Of a DNA stretch of 60,952 nucleotides, positions 43,729 to 53,748 are shown in pieces. Origin of the DNA: an uncultured Hyphomicrobiales bacterium (GTDB taxonomy: Bacteria > Pseudomonadota > Alphaproteobacteria > Rhizobiales > Beijerinckiaceae); contig CAIYZJ010000050.1 in the NCBI GenBank assembly GCA_903930675.1, forward strand, positions 1-60,952, in the 5' to 3' direction. The first letter of the stretch is position 1. Each line of letters opens with the position of its first letter. The notes under the pieces are model-generated. The model was not told where the DNA came from. It saw nothing but the letters and a program-made list of their open reading frames with translations, and did no database searches. The position numbers were made by a program, and so were the translations under genes.

Positions 43729-45177
43729 ATGTCAGCTCAGTTCAAAAACCATATCGGCGGCCAATGGGTCGACGGCACCAGCATCAACGAGAACATCAAC
43801 CCGTCCAACACCACGGATGTGGTCGGCCATTATGCCCGCGCATCGCGCGCACAGGCTGACGAAGCCATTGCCGCCGCCAAGGCGGCATTCCCTGCCTGGT
43901 CGCGCACCACTCCGCAGGAACGCTACGAGATTTTGAAAAAAGCCTCCGATGAAATTCTCGCCCGCAAGGACGAGCTGGGCCGCTTGCTGGCACGCGAAGA
44001 AGGCAAGACCCTGCCCGAAGGCATCGGCGAAGCGGGCCGTGCAGGCCAGATTTTTGCATTTTTCGCCGGTGAATGTCTGCGCCTGACCGGCGAGGCCGTG
44101 CCGAGCGTGCGTCCGGGTGTCGGCGTCGAGATCACCCGCGATCCGCTGGGCGTGATCGGTATGATCACCCCGTGGAATTTCCCGATTGCCATTCCGGCAT
44201 GGAAGATCGCGCCCGCTCTGGCCTATGGCAACACGGTCGTGTTCAAACCCGCAGATCTTGTTCCCGGTTCGGCTTGGGCACTGGTGGATATTCTGGTCCG
44301 TGCCGGTCTGCCTGCCGGTGTGCTCAATCTGGTCATGGGTCGCGGCTCGGAAGTCGGTCAGGCCTTGCTGGAACACAAGGATGTCACCGCCATCACCTTT
44401 ACCGGTTCGGTCTCGACCGGCCGCAAGGTGGCGGCGGCTTGCGTCAACGCCACGCCGATGAAAAAAGTGCAGCTGGAAATGGGCGGCAAAAACCCGCTGA
44501 TCGTGCTTGATGATGCCGATCTGAAAACCGCCGTTGAAGCCGCCGTCAATGGCGCGTTTTTCTCTACCGGACAGCGTTGCACCGCCTCTTCGCGCTTCAT
44601 CGTCACCGCCGGAATCCATGATGCCTTCGTCGATGCCGTGACCGAGCGTCTCAAAGGTCTGGTCATTGACGACGCCTTGAAAGCAGGCACCCATATCGGC
44701 CCTGTGGTCGACCAGAGCCAACTGGATCAGGATTTGAAATATCTTCAAATCGGCCGTGATGAAGGCGCAACCCTGCATTGGGGCGGCGAGGTGCTGAAAC
44801 GCGACAATCCCGGCTTCTATCTGCAACCGGCTTTGTTCACCCATGTCGGCCAGACGATGCGCGTGGCCCGCGAAGAAATTTTCGGCCCTGTCGCTACCGT
44901 GCAGCGGGTCGCCGATTACGAGGAAGCGCTGGCTTTGTCCAATGACACCGAATTCGGCCTGTCGGCGGGCATCTGCACCTCGAGCCTCAAATATGCCACC
45001 CATTTCAAGCGCAATGCCGAAGCCGGCATGGTGATGGTCAACCTGCCGACCGCAGGCGTCGATTATCACGTGCCGTTCGGTGGCCGCAAAGGCTCCAGCT
45101 ACGGCCCGCGCGAGCAAGGTGCCTATGCGAAGGAATTTTTCACAACGGTGAAAACCTCCTACAGCTTTGCCGGCTGA
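43729..45177 (+). CDS. NAD(P)-dependent aldehyde dehydrogenase (ketoglutarate-semialdehyde type)
   Basis: Aldehyde dehydrogenase, 482 residues. The cofactor segment PWNFPIAIPAWKIAPALAYGNTVVFKPA, the FTGSVSTGRKV Rossmann motif, the general-base Glu in LEMGGKNP and nucleophile Cys in FFSTGQRCTASSR are all intact. Sequence character and length fit the alpha-ketoglutaric-semialdehyde / succinate-semialdehyde group used in pentose and hydroxyproline breakdown. Substrate is unproven. AAGGA lies eight bases before ATG 43729. A strong terminator follows. Confidence 0.9.
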   Translation: MSAQFKNHIGGQWVDGTSINENINPSNTTDVVGHYARASRAQADEAIAAAKAAFPAWSRTTPQERYEILKKASDEILARKDELGRLLAREEGKTLPEGIGEAGRAGQIFAFFAGECLRLTGEAVPSVRPGVGVEITRDPLGVIGMITPWNFPIAIPAWKIAPALAYGNTVVFKPADLVPGSAWALVDILVRAGLPAGVLNLVMGRGSEVGQALLEHKDVTAITFTGSVSTGRKVAAACVNATPMKKVQLEMGGKNPLIVLDDADLKTAVEAAVNGAFFSTGQRCTASSRFIVTAGIHDAFVDAVTERLKGLVIDDALKAGTHIGPVVDQSQLDQDLKYLQIGRDEGATLHWGGEVLKRDNPGFYLQPALFTHVGQTMRVAREEIFGPVATVQRVADYEEALALSNDTEFGLSAGICTSSLKYATHFKRNAEAGMVMVNLPTAGVDYHVPFGGRKGSSYGPREQGAYAKEFFTTVKTSYSFAG

Positions 45178-45199
45178 GGTTTTTGATACACGATACGAA

Positions 45200-45228
45200 A
45201 ACAGCGCCGTTCCGGCGCTGTTTTTTTA
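45200..45228 (+). terminator. Rho-independent terminator of the aldehyde dehydrogenase gene
   Basis: AACAGCGCCG (45200-45209) and CGGCGCTGTT (45213-45222) pair over a 3-nt loop and run into seven T residues. The A residues before the stem (45198-45201) could give weak activity toward the convergent operon on the minus strand. Confidence 0.9.
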
Positions 45229-45243
45229 TGGAACAATGCTTGG

Positions 45244-46191
45244 TTAAATCCCGAAATGCCGGCGCAGCCACTCACCGGCTTTTTGCTGGGCCTCGCGGGC
45301 CTGCACCAGTTCCGCACTCATCTGCATGAAACCATGCACGACATTGGGGATGACATCGAAACGGAACGGAATGCCGACATGGGCCAGACGGGTGGCCAGC
45401 AGCAGACTGTCATCGAGCAAGGGATCAAGCCCTGCGGCATTCATATAGACCGGCGGCAGGCCGGACAGATCCTCGTCCGAGGCATAGAGCGGGGCGGCAA
45501 GACCGGGATTCTCGTGACTTTCCTGTCCCAGGAAATTACCCCAGAACCAGCGCATCCGCTCGGTGCTGAGCAGATAGCTGCCGTCACCGAAACGGCGGTG
45601 GCTGGCGGTTTCATGGTCGGGCGCGAAACAGCCATACAGCAAAGCGGCCGTGCCGATCTGCGGCATGCCTTTGATCGGGCGTGCCAGCATCGCCCCCAAA
45701 GCCAGATTGGCACCGGCTGAATCACCCGATAACGCAATGCGGCTGGCCGGAACCGAGCGGCCCAAACCGCCGTTTTCGACAAAGCGGATGGTTTCCATCA
45801 CATCGGTATGGCCCGCCGGAAAGGCGTGTTCGGGCGCCAGACGGTAATCAATGCTCAGAATATGCATGCGCGCTTCCGCCGCCAGACGGCGCACCGCATT
45901 GTCATGGGTTTCGACCGAACCAAAAGTCCAGCCGCCGCCATGGATATAGATCAGCACCGGACCGTCGGCCTGTGCGCCTTCGGGGGTATAAAGGCGGGAG
46001 GGAATGGCACATTCCGGTGTCTGGATCAGCAGGTCCTCGATCTGCGCCATCGGCTCGGGATTCTGGTTCCAGTAACCTGCCAGACGGATAAAGGTGGTCC
46101 GCGCCTCGTTGATCGGCATGGTTTGATAGGGCGGAACCGGATTGTTCTTCGCCCGCTCCAGAATTGCCAGCATTGCCGCATCAAGTGCCAT
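45244..46191 (-). CDS. HSL-family alpha/beta hydrolase (esterase)
   Basis: Cytosolic esterase of the hormone-sensitive-lipase family, 315 residues. The oxyanion motif HGGG (84-87) and the nucleophile elbow GDSAG with Ser158 are present, with catalytic Asp in NAAGLDPLLDDS and His in VVHGFMQM. ATG 46191 has GAGG seven bases upstream; ATG 46215 has none. It is the last gene of a long leftward operon that begins with an ABC transporter, so it probably acts on an imported ester or lactone. Confidence 0.9.
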   Translation of the reverse strand: MALDAAMLAILERAKNNPVPPYQTMPINEARTTFIRLAGYWNQNPEPMAQIEDLLIQTPECAIPSRLYTPEGAQADGPVLIYIHGGGWTFGSVETHDNAVRRLAAEARMHILSIDYRLAPEHAFPAGHTDVMETIRFVENGGLGRSVPASRIALSGDSAGANLALGAMLARPIKGMPQIGTAALLYGCFAPDHETASHRRFGDGSYLLSTERMRWFWGNFLGQESHENPGLAAPLYASDEDLSGLPPVYMNAAGLDPLLDDSLLLATRLAHVGIPFRFDVIPNVVHGFMQMSAELVQAREAQQKAGEWLRRHFGI

Positions 46192-46215
46192 AGCCAAACC
46201 TCGTTCAATCGTCAT

Positions 46216-46791
46216 TTATGATGGATAACGGTCTCTGGGCGCAGGCGCAAGCATGCCCATCATCGCGGTCAGGCAGGCGACGCTGATCGCATTGACCTGC
46301 CACAGCGAGGCAACAGCCCCGGCCCCGAACTGTCCCGCCTGACCCGCCAGCCGCTGCACCGCGAAAAACAACAGAGCGGGCACCGCGCACAAGGCCCAAC
46401 CCAACAGGCGCTGTCGGGCAGGAAACAGCAAGGCCGAGAGCAGAATGCACGGCAGGAAATACAATTCAAACCCCGCCCCCTGCCCCATCAGCAGCACATA
46501 AGCCGCCGTGTGCAGGCTGGCATAGAGGCTCAGGAGCAGTTTTGCGGCTGAAACATTCGAGCGGGCCACCAGCGGCACCGCGCAGAAAAACAGTGTCGAA
46601 ATCATCCCCCACAGACTCGGGCGGGCGGCGTCTCCCAGCACAAAATAAAGTGTCAAAGGAAATAGCGGCTGGTTGGATCCCACCAGAACCGCAATCAGAT
46701 TGCCATAGGCCATGCGCGGATCACGATGCGCGACAAAGCCACCCATGGCAGAGGCGATCCGCGTGATCCATCCGGTTGAACGATTCGGCAT
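46216..46791 (-). CDS. Hypothetical membrane protein
   Basis: A 191-residue hydrophobic protein with five or six predicted membrane helices (for example LIAVLVGSNQPLFPLTLYFVLG, FELYFLPCILLSALLFP and the LLGWALCAVPALLFF region). I do not recognise the family. It could be the sensory membrane part seen at the front of some diguanylate or adenylate cyclases, standing here without a catalytic domain. It lies 21 bp after the SDR gene and 24 bp before the esterase gene in the same operon, so a role in uptake or sensing of the pathway substrate is possible. Confidence 0.7.
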   Translation of the reverse strand: MPNRSTGWITRIASAMGGFVAHRDPRMAYGNLIAVLVGSNQPLFPLTLYFVLGDAARPSLWGMISTLFFCAVPLVARSNVSAAKLLLSLYASLHTAAYVLLMGQGAGFELYFLPCILLSALLFPARQRLLGWALCAVPALLFFAVQRLAGQAGQFGAGAVASLWQVNAISVACLTAMMGMLAPAPRDRYPS

Positions 46792-46812
46792 CAGACTGGT
46801 AATCCTTCCGTG

Positions 46813-47625
46813 TCAGGAAGACCAGTTTTGCTTGAACTCGCCATACAAGGTCAAGCCGCCACAGGCATAAAGTGTCTGGCCCGTGATATAAACCGCCTCT
46901 TGCGAGGCCAGAAAGGCATAGAGCGGGGCGATCTGGCCGGCATCGGCGGCAAAGCCCATCGGAATATGGCTTTCGACACCGGCGCGCGCTTTGGGATCGT
47001 CGATCCATGCGGCATTGATATCGGTGGTGACAGCACCGGGTGCCACCGCATTCACGCGGATGCCGCGGTCGGCATATTCGAGGGCCAGCGTGCGCACCAT
47101 CTGGCCCAGTGCGCCCTTGCTGGCCGCATAGGCCAGATAGGTCGGCTTGGGGATGAGCTGATGCACGCTGGAGGTGGCAATCACCGATCCGCCGCCCTCG
47201 CGGGTCAGGAAATGGGCAATCGCCTCGCGTGCGCAATAGGCCGCGCCATTCAGGTTCACATCCAGAATCCGCTGGAACGTGGCGGCATCGAAATCATGCC
47301 CCCCGGTCACGCTCTGGATACCGGCATTGCACACCATGCAATCAAGCCGCCCCCATTGCGCCACCACCTGACCGACCATGGCTTTGACGGCATGCTCGTC
47401 CGACACATCGGCCTTGATGGCCAGATGGTCGCGCCTGTGGCGTCCGGCTTGCGCATCAATGGCGTGAAGGGCGGCAAGAGTTTCCTGTGCTGCGGCCTCA
47501 TCCCCCGGATGGTTGATGGCAACCAGCGCGCCTTCCGCCACAAAGCGTTCGGCCACGCCCCGCCCTATCCCGCGCGAGCCACCCGTTACAACCGCATGGC
47601 GGTTTTGCAACCGGTCACGATCCAT
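46813..47625 (-). CDS. SDR-family oxidoreductase (glucose 1-dehydrogenase-like)
   Basis: Classical short-chain dehydrogenase, 270 residues. TGGSRGIG near residue 14, NAG in CNAGIQS, catalytic Ser in ATSSVHQLIPKPT, and YAASK are all in place; the C-terminal segment VTGQTLYACGG-like (ITGQTLYACGGLTLYG) resembles glucose 1-dehydrogenase relatives. The HQ in SSVHQ is typical of that group. It follows livF by 49 bp in the ABC-transporter operon, so it likely oxidises the imported compound or its hydrolysis product. Confidence 0.9.
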   Translation of the reverse strand: MDRDRLQNRHAVVTGGSRGIGRGVAERFVAEGALVAINHPGDEAAAQETLAALHAIDAQAGRHRRDHLAIKADVSDEHAVKAMVGQVVAQWGRLDCMVCNAGIQSVTGGHDFDAATFQRILDVNLNGAAYCAREAIAHFLTREGGGSVIATSSVHQLIPKPTYLAYAASKGALGQMVRTLALEYADRGIRVNAVAPGAVTTDINAAWIDDPKARAGVESHIPMGFAADAGQIAPLYAFLASQEAVYITGQTLYACGGLTLYGEFKQNWSS

Positions 47626-47674
47626 CAGTCGAATCCCTTTTTACGCAGGGCAGAGCAAGGATAAGCCTTTGCAA

Positions 47675-48421
47675 TCACGCTTTGGCCGCTGCGCGGGCAT
47701 GTCCGCCGAGATAGGCGGCGCGCACATCCTCGTTGTTCCACAATTCATCCGGTTTGCCGGTCACAACCAGACGCCCTGTTTCGAGCACATAGCCGCGATC
47801 GGCGACAGACAGACCCATACGGGCATTCTGTTCCACCAGCAACACGGTGGTGCCGCGCCGCCGGATTTCCTTGATGATGTCGAACACTTTGGAGACGATC
47901 ACCGGCGCAAACCCCAGCGATGGCTCGTCCAGCAGCAACAGCTTCGGCTTGGCCATCAAGCCGCGCGCCACCGCCACCATCTGCTGCTGCCCGCCCGACA
48001 GGGTCCAGCCCAGCACATGCTGGAACGGACGGATATCGGAGAACAGGTCGAACATCGCATCGGCTTCCTGATCGATCTGCTCTTTGGAGATCCCGCTGCG
48101 GTTGGACGCCCCGAGCATGATGTTTTCATGCGCGGTCAGCCCGGGAAACACCCGGCGTCCTTCCGGTACATGGGCAATCCCCATACGGACGATTTCCTCG
48201 GGACCCAATCCGGTCAGTGACTTGCCCTCGTAGAGGATCTCGCCGGAGGCCGGTTTGGTCAGGCCCGATATGGCGCGCAAGGTTGTGGATTTTCCAGCCC
48301 CGTTTCCGCCCAGAAGTGTCACCACTTCGCCTGCTTCGACAGACAGAGAGACCCCGCGCAAGGCTTCGATTTCGCCATAGCGAACGGATACGTCTTTAAG
48401 CTCAATGAGCGGCATTGGCAT
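47675..48421 (-). CDS. livF: Branched-chain amino-acid-type ABC transporter ATPase LivF
   Basis: ATP-binding subunit, 248 residues. Walker A is GGNGAGKST, the signature LSGGQQQMVAVARG, and Walker B LLLLDEPSLGFAP, with the VEQN segment specific to LivF. Length is normal. It overlaps the livM-livG fusion end by 20 bp. In HAAT transporters LivF and LivG form the heterodimeric ATPase. Confidence 0.95.
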   Translation of the reverse strand: MPMPLIELKDVSVRYGEIEALRGVSLSVEAGEVVTLLGGNGAGKSTTLRAISGLTKPASGEILYEGKSLTGLGPEEIVRMGIAHVPEGRRVFPGLTAHENIMLGASNRSGISKEQIDQEADAMFDLFSDIRPFQHVLGWTLSGGQQQMVAVARGLMAKPKLLLLDEPSLGFAPVIVSKVFDIIKEIRRRGTTVLLVEQNARMGLSVADRGYVLETGRLVVTGKPDELWNNEDVRAAYLGGHARAAAKA

Positions 48422-50177
48422 CGCTCCCCAAATAGGCGGTCACAACATCGGGATGGTTGAGCACCGAAACGGCGTCGCCATCCGCAATGCGGCGACCGAA
48501 ATTGAGCACGGTAATATGCTCGGCGACTTCGCTGACCAATGTCATGTCATGGTCGATGATCAGAATGGTCAGACCCTTGGCGGCAATCCGTTTCAGGAGA
48601 TCGCGCAATTCCATCTTTTCGGTGGAATTGAGACCCGCTGCCGGTTCGTCCAGCAACAGGAGGGTCGGATTGCCCGCCACTGCACGCGCAATTTCGATCA
48701 GCCGTTGATGGCCGTAGGAGAAGGAGGTTACCAATTCATCGGCACGATCCCCCAGCCCCACGAAATTCAGCGCCGAGCGGGCACGTCCTTCCAGTGCAAT
48801 CGGAGCATGATCAACCGGATTGCCCGGACGCTCTACCCCGATGATGACATTTTCCAGAGCGGTCATCGAGCGGAACAGCCGGATATTCTGGAAGGTGCGG
48901 CCCAATCCCGACGCTGTGCGCTCATGCGGGGCGAAATGGGTGATGTCCTGCCCGTCAAGCTGCACCGCACCCGCTGTCGGGGTATACAGGCCCGACAGGA
49001 CGTTGAGCGTGGTGGTTTTGCCCGAGCCGTTCGGCCCGATCAGCGCGTGCACGCTGCCGCGTTTGACCACGAAGGAAATATCGTCCACCGCCTTCAACCC
49101 GCCGAAATGCTTGGCCAGATTGTTGACCACCAGCACATCATCGGCATGGGCTTGGGTTTGCACCAAAGTCAGTTCCGGCAATTCAGCCGACAACCGCAAA
49201 CTGCCTCGCAGTTTTTTGAACTGCTGCACCACAAAGCCCCAGATCCCGTCGGGCATGAACAGCACGATCAAAATCACTGCCAACCCGTAAATGGCCAGAT
49301 ACAGGCCGGGAATGGATTTCAAAAAGCGCAGCCATTCCGGAATCAGGATCAGCAAACCGGTGCCGATGACAGCCCCGATCGGCGAGGCCACACCGCCCAA
49401 CAGCACCATGGTCAGAAAGACGATGGATTCTGCAAAAGAAAACTGGTCGGGACTGACATAGGAAAAGCCACCGGCAAACAGCCCGCCACCCAGACCGCCC
49501 AACAGAGCGCAAATGGCAAAAGCCGTCACTTTGGTGCGCTGGATGTCGATGCCGGTCACACCGGCTGCCAGCTCGTTGTCACGCACCGCGCGCATGGCGC
49601 GGCCCAGCTTGGTCGAAGGCAATTGCCAGACCAGATAGCCCACCACCGCCAGCACAACCACGCAGAACGCAAGATAGCTTTGCGGGGTATTGAACAGGTT
49701 CGGCTTCAGAATGCGCGAGACGCCATCAGGACCATGGGTCACAGGAATCCAGTTGATCATGACCAGCGTCAGGATTTGCTGGAAGGAGATGGTCACCATC
49801 GCCAGATAGTGTCCGCCGAGCCGGATGGTCGAGGTGCCCAGAAAGGCCCCGAAGGCAAACACCACAATCAGTCCAAGCCCCATGCAGATCCAATAGGACA
49901 GGCCGTAGTCGACCGTGCCGAGACCGACCGCATAGGCGCCAAGCCCGAAAAAGGCGGCTTGCGCGAGGTTGATCTGTCCGCACAGGCCCAAAACAACCGT
50001 GAGGCCCATCACCGCCACCGCATAGGTGACAGCCTGCATCAGAATATTTGTGACATATCCGTCGAATGTGGTGGTCGCGGCCACATAGACCAACACCGCA
50101 ATCAACGCGATATAAGCGAGAAGTCCCCGCTGCTTCCTTTGCGCGGAAGCGCGATAAATTTCAATCATGCTGCTCAT
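48402..50177 (-). CDS. Fused ABC permease/ATPase LivM-LivG
   Basis: A single 591-residue polypeptide joining two usually separate subunits. Residues 1 to about 320 are the LivM-type permease with eight to ten helices (VMGLTVVLGLCGQINLAQAAFFGLGAY is the family landmark). A linker near 320-345 leads to a complete LivG-type ATPase with Walker A GPNGSGKTT near residue 381, the GLGRTFQNIRLF segment and Walker B LLLLDEPAAGLN. The frame is continuous with no sign of a lost stop. Its start overlaps livH (ATGA). Such fusions occur in some proteobacteria. Confidence 0.93.
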   Translation of the reverse strand: MSSMIEIYRASAQRKQRGLLAYIALIAVLVYVAATTTFDGYVTNILMQAVTYAVAVMGLTVVLGLCGQINLAQAAFFGLGAYAVGLGTVDYGLSYWICMGLGLIVVFAFGAFLGTSTIRLGGHYLAMVTISFQQILTLVMINWIPVTHGPDGVSRILKPNLFNTPQSYLAFCVVVLAVVGYLVWQLPSTKLGRAMRAVRDNELAAGVTGIDIQRTKVTAFAICALLGGLGGGLFAGGFSYVSPDQFSFAESIVFLTMVLLGGVASPIGAVIGTGLLILIPEWLRFLKSIPGLYLAIYGLAVILIVLFMPDGIWGFVVQQFKKLRGSLRLSAELPELTLVQTQAHADDVLVVNNLAKHFGGLKAVDDISFVVKRGSVHALIGPNGSGKTTTLNVLSGLYTPTAGAVQLDGQDITHFAPHERTASGLGRTFQNIRLFRSMTALENVIIGVERPGNPVDHAPIALEGRARSALNFVGLGDRADELVTSFSYGHQRLIEIARAVAGNPTLLLLDEPAAGLNSTEKMELRDLLKRIAAKGLTILIIDHDMTLVSEVAEHITVLNFGRRIADGDAVSVLNHPDVVTAYLGSDANAAH

Positions 50178-51049
50178 GCTTTTTCCGCCACACGTTCGCC
50201 GAAAATGCCCTGGGGCCGGAACACAAGGAAGGCCACCAATACAAGGAAGGCAAAACCGTCTTTATAGGGAACGGACACATAGGCCGCCCCGAAGGTTTCG
50301 ATCACCCCCAACGCCAGACCGCCGATAATCGCCCCCGCCACATCGCCGAACCCGCCGATAATCGTGGCCGCGAAGGCTTTCAGTGCGATGGTGCCGCCCA
50401 TATGGATCGACACGAACAGGATCGGCGCGACCAGAATGCCTGCCAGACCGCCGATCATCGCGCTGTAGACAAAGGTCAGCATGATCATGGTGGCAACAGG
50501 AATCCCAAGCAAAGAGGCCATTTCCTTGTCCTGCGAAGTCGCTTGAAGCTTCTTGCCGAGCAGCGTGTGTTCGAAGAACCAGTATTGGAAGGCGACAAGC
50601 ACAACCGTCAAACCGATGATCAGCAAATACTGGGCATCGAGATAGACGGTGCCGATGTTGAAGCCGGGGAAATCGAGCAAGGGCTGCAGCACCTGCGGCT
50701 GCGGGCCGTACAGAGCCAGCGTCGAATTGGACACCAGAATCGAGGCGCCGATCGTCGAAATGATCACCGGCAGATAGGTGCGATGGCGCAGGGGGAAATA
50801 GACCCCGAGATTGAACAAGGCCCCGTAGATCGCCATGCCGCCGAGCGACAGGAGAAACGAGATCCAGTATGGCCATTCCAGATCGACGGAAAAGATCACC
50901 ATCAAGAACGCCGCCACCATCGAGAATTCGCCTTGTGCGAAATTGACGACATTGGTGGCACGAAAAATCAGCACAAAGCCCAGCGCGACAAGCGCATAGA
51001 CCGAGCCAATGCCAATCCCCTGAAAGAGGAGTTGAAAAACCATGTCCAT
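50174..51049 (-). CDS. livH: Branched-chain amino-acid-type ABC permease LivH
   Basis: Inner-membrane permease, 291 residues with about eight helices. Family landmarks are GSVYALVALGFVLIFRATNVVNFAQGEF near the N-terminus and GGFGDVAGAIIGGLALGVIE near the C-terminus. The stop overlaps the fusion gene start by four bases. It follows livJ after 108 bp that hold a strong hairpin. Confidence 0.95.
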   Translation of the reverse strand: MDMVFQLLFQGIGIGSVYALVALGFVLIFRATNVVNFAQGEFSMVAAFLMVIFSVDLEWPYWISFLLSLGGMAIYGALFNLGVYFPLRHRTYLPVIISTIGASILVSNSTLALYGPQPQVLQPLLDFPGFNIGTVYLDAQYLLIIGLTVVLVAFQYWFFEHTLLGKKLQATSQDKEMASLLGIPVATMIMLTFVYSAMIGGLAGILVAPILFVSIHMGGTIALKAFAATIIGGFGDVAGAIIGGLALGVIETFGAAYVSVPYKDGFAFLVLVAFLVFRPQGIFGERVAEKA

Positions 51050-51110
51050 AAGATCACCGGAAGGTCAGAATAACAGGCTGGAAACAGACAAAATCTGTGA
51101 CCGGAGGAAA

Positions 51111-51136
51111 CCGCCCCGCTCATATTAGCGGGGCGG
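51111..51136 (-). terminator. Intercistronic hairpin between livJ and livH (first operon)
   Basis: CCGCCCCGCT (51111-51120) and AGCGGGGCGG (51127-51136) form a perfect 10-bp GC-rich stem with a 6-nt loop. On the minus strand only TTT follows, so it is better seen as a partial terminator or 3'-end stabiliser that would keep binding protein more abundant than the permeases. Confidence 0.65.
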
Positions 51137-51157
51137 CCCTTTCATTGCGAAACCGGA

Positions 51158-52306
51158 TCAGGCCGGGAATTCGATATGCTTGGCAAATTCGATCTTGCCG
51201 CCGACATTCTTCACGACATTGTAGCCGTGCAGGCCGTCGCCATTGGCATTGAAATTATACTCGCCTTCGGCACCTTTATAACCCTTGATCGACAACATTG
51301 CATCACGCACTGCTGCCGGATCGGTTTTGCCTGCCTTGTTGATGGCAACAGCCAGCAAATGCATGCCGTCATAGGTCCAGGATGACTGGTTGTCGGGCGC
51401 GACTTTCATAATCGAGCGGTAGGTGTCGGCAAAAGCCTTGGCTTCGGGCGAGGAATCCTCGGCATAATCGGCCACACCGTAGGTGTTGTTGAGCGCGGCA
51501 CCGGCCAGCTTGATCGCTGTGGTATTGACGATGGAAGGCGAGCCAACCCATGGTGCATTCACGCCGAGCTGGCGCAACTGGCGTGCGAAAATGCCCAGAT
51601 CATTCTCGAAGGTGAAGTAGGACGAGATGATGTCGATACCGGCCTGCTTCAAAGCCAGCACGACTGGCGTGAAATCCTGCGACTGGTTGGCATAACCCTG
51701 GATGGCCACAGGTGTGACACCCAAAGCCAGCAATGATGATTCAAGTGCCTTCATACCGTTGGTGCCGAAGGCGTCGGTGGAGTGGACAATGCCCCACTTC
51801 TTCAAACCAAGTTCCTTCACGCCGAATTCCGCGATCACCTTGCCGGAGTAAGTGTCATTGGGGCGGCAGCGGAACAGCCATGGATTGCCGAGCTTGGTCA
51901 AGGTCGGATCGGTACCGCCGAACATGGTCGGCTTGGCGATCTTGGCGATATCGGGCGCCATGGCATGCACCTGTGTCGAGCGGATCGAAGTTACAAAGGC
52001 AACGATATCGGGATTGGTGGCCAGTTTCGAGAAGGCAAGCACCGCGCCGGGATTGGTTGTCTGGTCATCTTCGGTGATGATTTCGACCTGCTTGCCGAGA
52101 ATTCCGCCTTTTTTGTTGATTTCATCCAACGCGATCTTTGCGCCGGCCATGGCATATTTGCCCGCTTCTGCGGCTGGTCCCGTGATGGGGACAACCTGAC
52201 CGATTTTGATTGTTGCCGATTGTGCCGAGGCACTCCGCAAGAATGCAGGAGCTGCAACACCCAGAGCCAAAGCAGATGTAAAACTGCGCCGTGTAAAATT
52301 CGTCAT
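51158..52306 (-). CDS. livJ: ABC transporter substrate-binding protein (LivJ type, Tat signal)
   Basis: Periplasmic ligand receptor, 382 residues. The N-terminus TNFTRRSFTSALALGVAAPAFLRSASAQ has a twin-arginine motif, so export is probably by Tat. The mature part (IKIGQVVPITGPAAEAGKYAMAGAKIALDEIN) is a Peripla_BP_6 receptor fold. GGAGGAAATA sits just before ATG 52306; an ATG at 52318 overlaps that site and is rejected. First gene of the operon and divergent from pobA, which makes an aromatic ligand possible; many LivJ-like proteins bind aromatic acids. Confidence 0.92.
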   Translation of the reverse strand: MTNFTRRSFTSALALGVAAPAFLRSASAQSATIKIGQVVPITGPAAEAGKYAMAGAKIALDEINKKGGILGKQVEIITEDDQTTNPGAVLAFSKLATNPDIVAFVTSIRSTQVHAMAPDIAKIAKPTMFGGTDPTLTKLGNPWLFRCRPNDTYSGKVIAEFGVKELGLKKWGIVHSTDAFGTNGMKALESSLLALGVTPVAIQGYANQSQDFTPVVLALKQAGIDIISSYFTFENDLGIFARQLRQLGVNAPWVGSPSIVNTTAIKLAGAALNNTYGVADYAEDSSPEAKAFADTYRSIMKVAPDNQSSWTYDGMHLLAVAINKAGKTDPAAVRDAMLSIKGYKGAEGEYNFNANGDGLHGYNVVKNVGGKIEFAKHIEFPA

Positions 52307-52460
52307 TATTTCCTCCACACATCGCCCCGATTCCCGGGTGCTGAATTCCTTACACGCTGTATTTAAGGCCGGAATGACCTCATTTGTCTATTCCTTATTA
52401 TTGACGCTGACCGGACTGTTCAAAATTCGGGCAATTTGTCATCCCGGCAGCGATATTCTT

Positions 52461-52488
52461 TTGACCTCGGCATGGTCTGGGCTAACAA
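52461..52488 (+). promoter_or_regulatory. Weak candidate promoter upstream of pobA
   Basis: TTGACC at 52461-52466 and TAACAA at 52483-52488 are 16 bp apart and lie about 70 bp before pobA. The -35 is good, the -10 is poor. A regulator such as PobR or an IclR protein could compensate; none is encoded nearby. Confidence 0.3.
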
Positions 52489-52538
52489 TAGTCCTTATAT
52501 ACAATCCTTTTGCCCCGATAAGGGTGTCAAACGGATGA

Positions 52539-53732
<1,194 letters not shown>

Positions 53733-53748
53733 CCGGCCCGAAACGGGG

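Noticed and set aside
48405-50267. 620-codon plus-strand open frame opposite the livM-livG fusion
   Set aside because: It is the exact antisense of a well-supported gene, rich in His, Gln and Arg as expected from complement of GC-rich coding DNA, with no family content.
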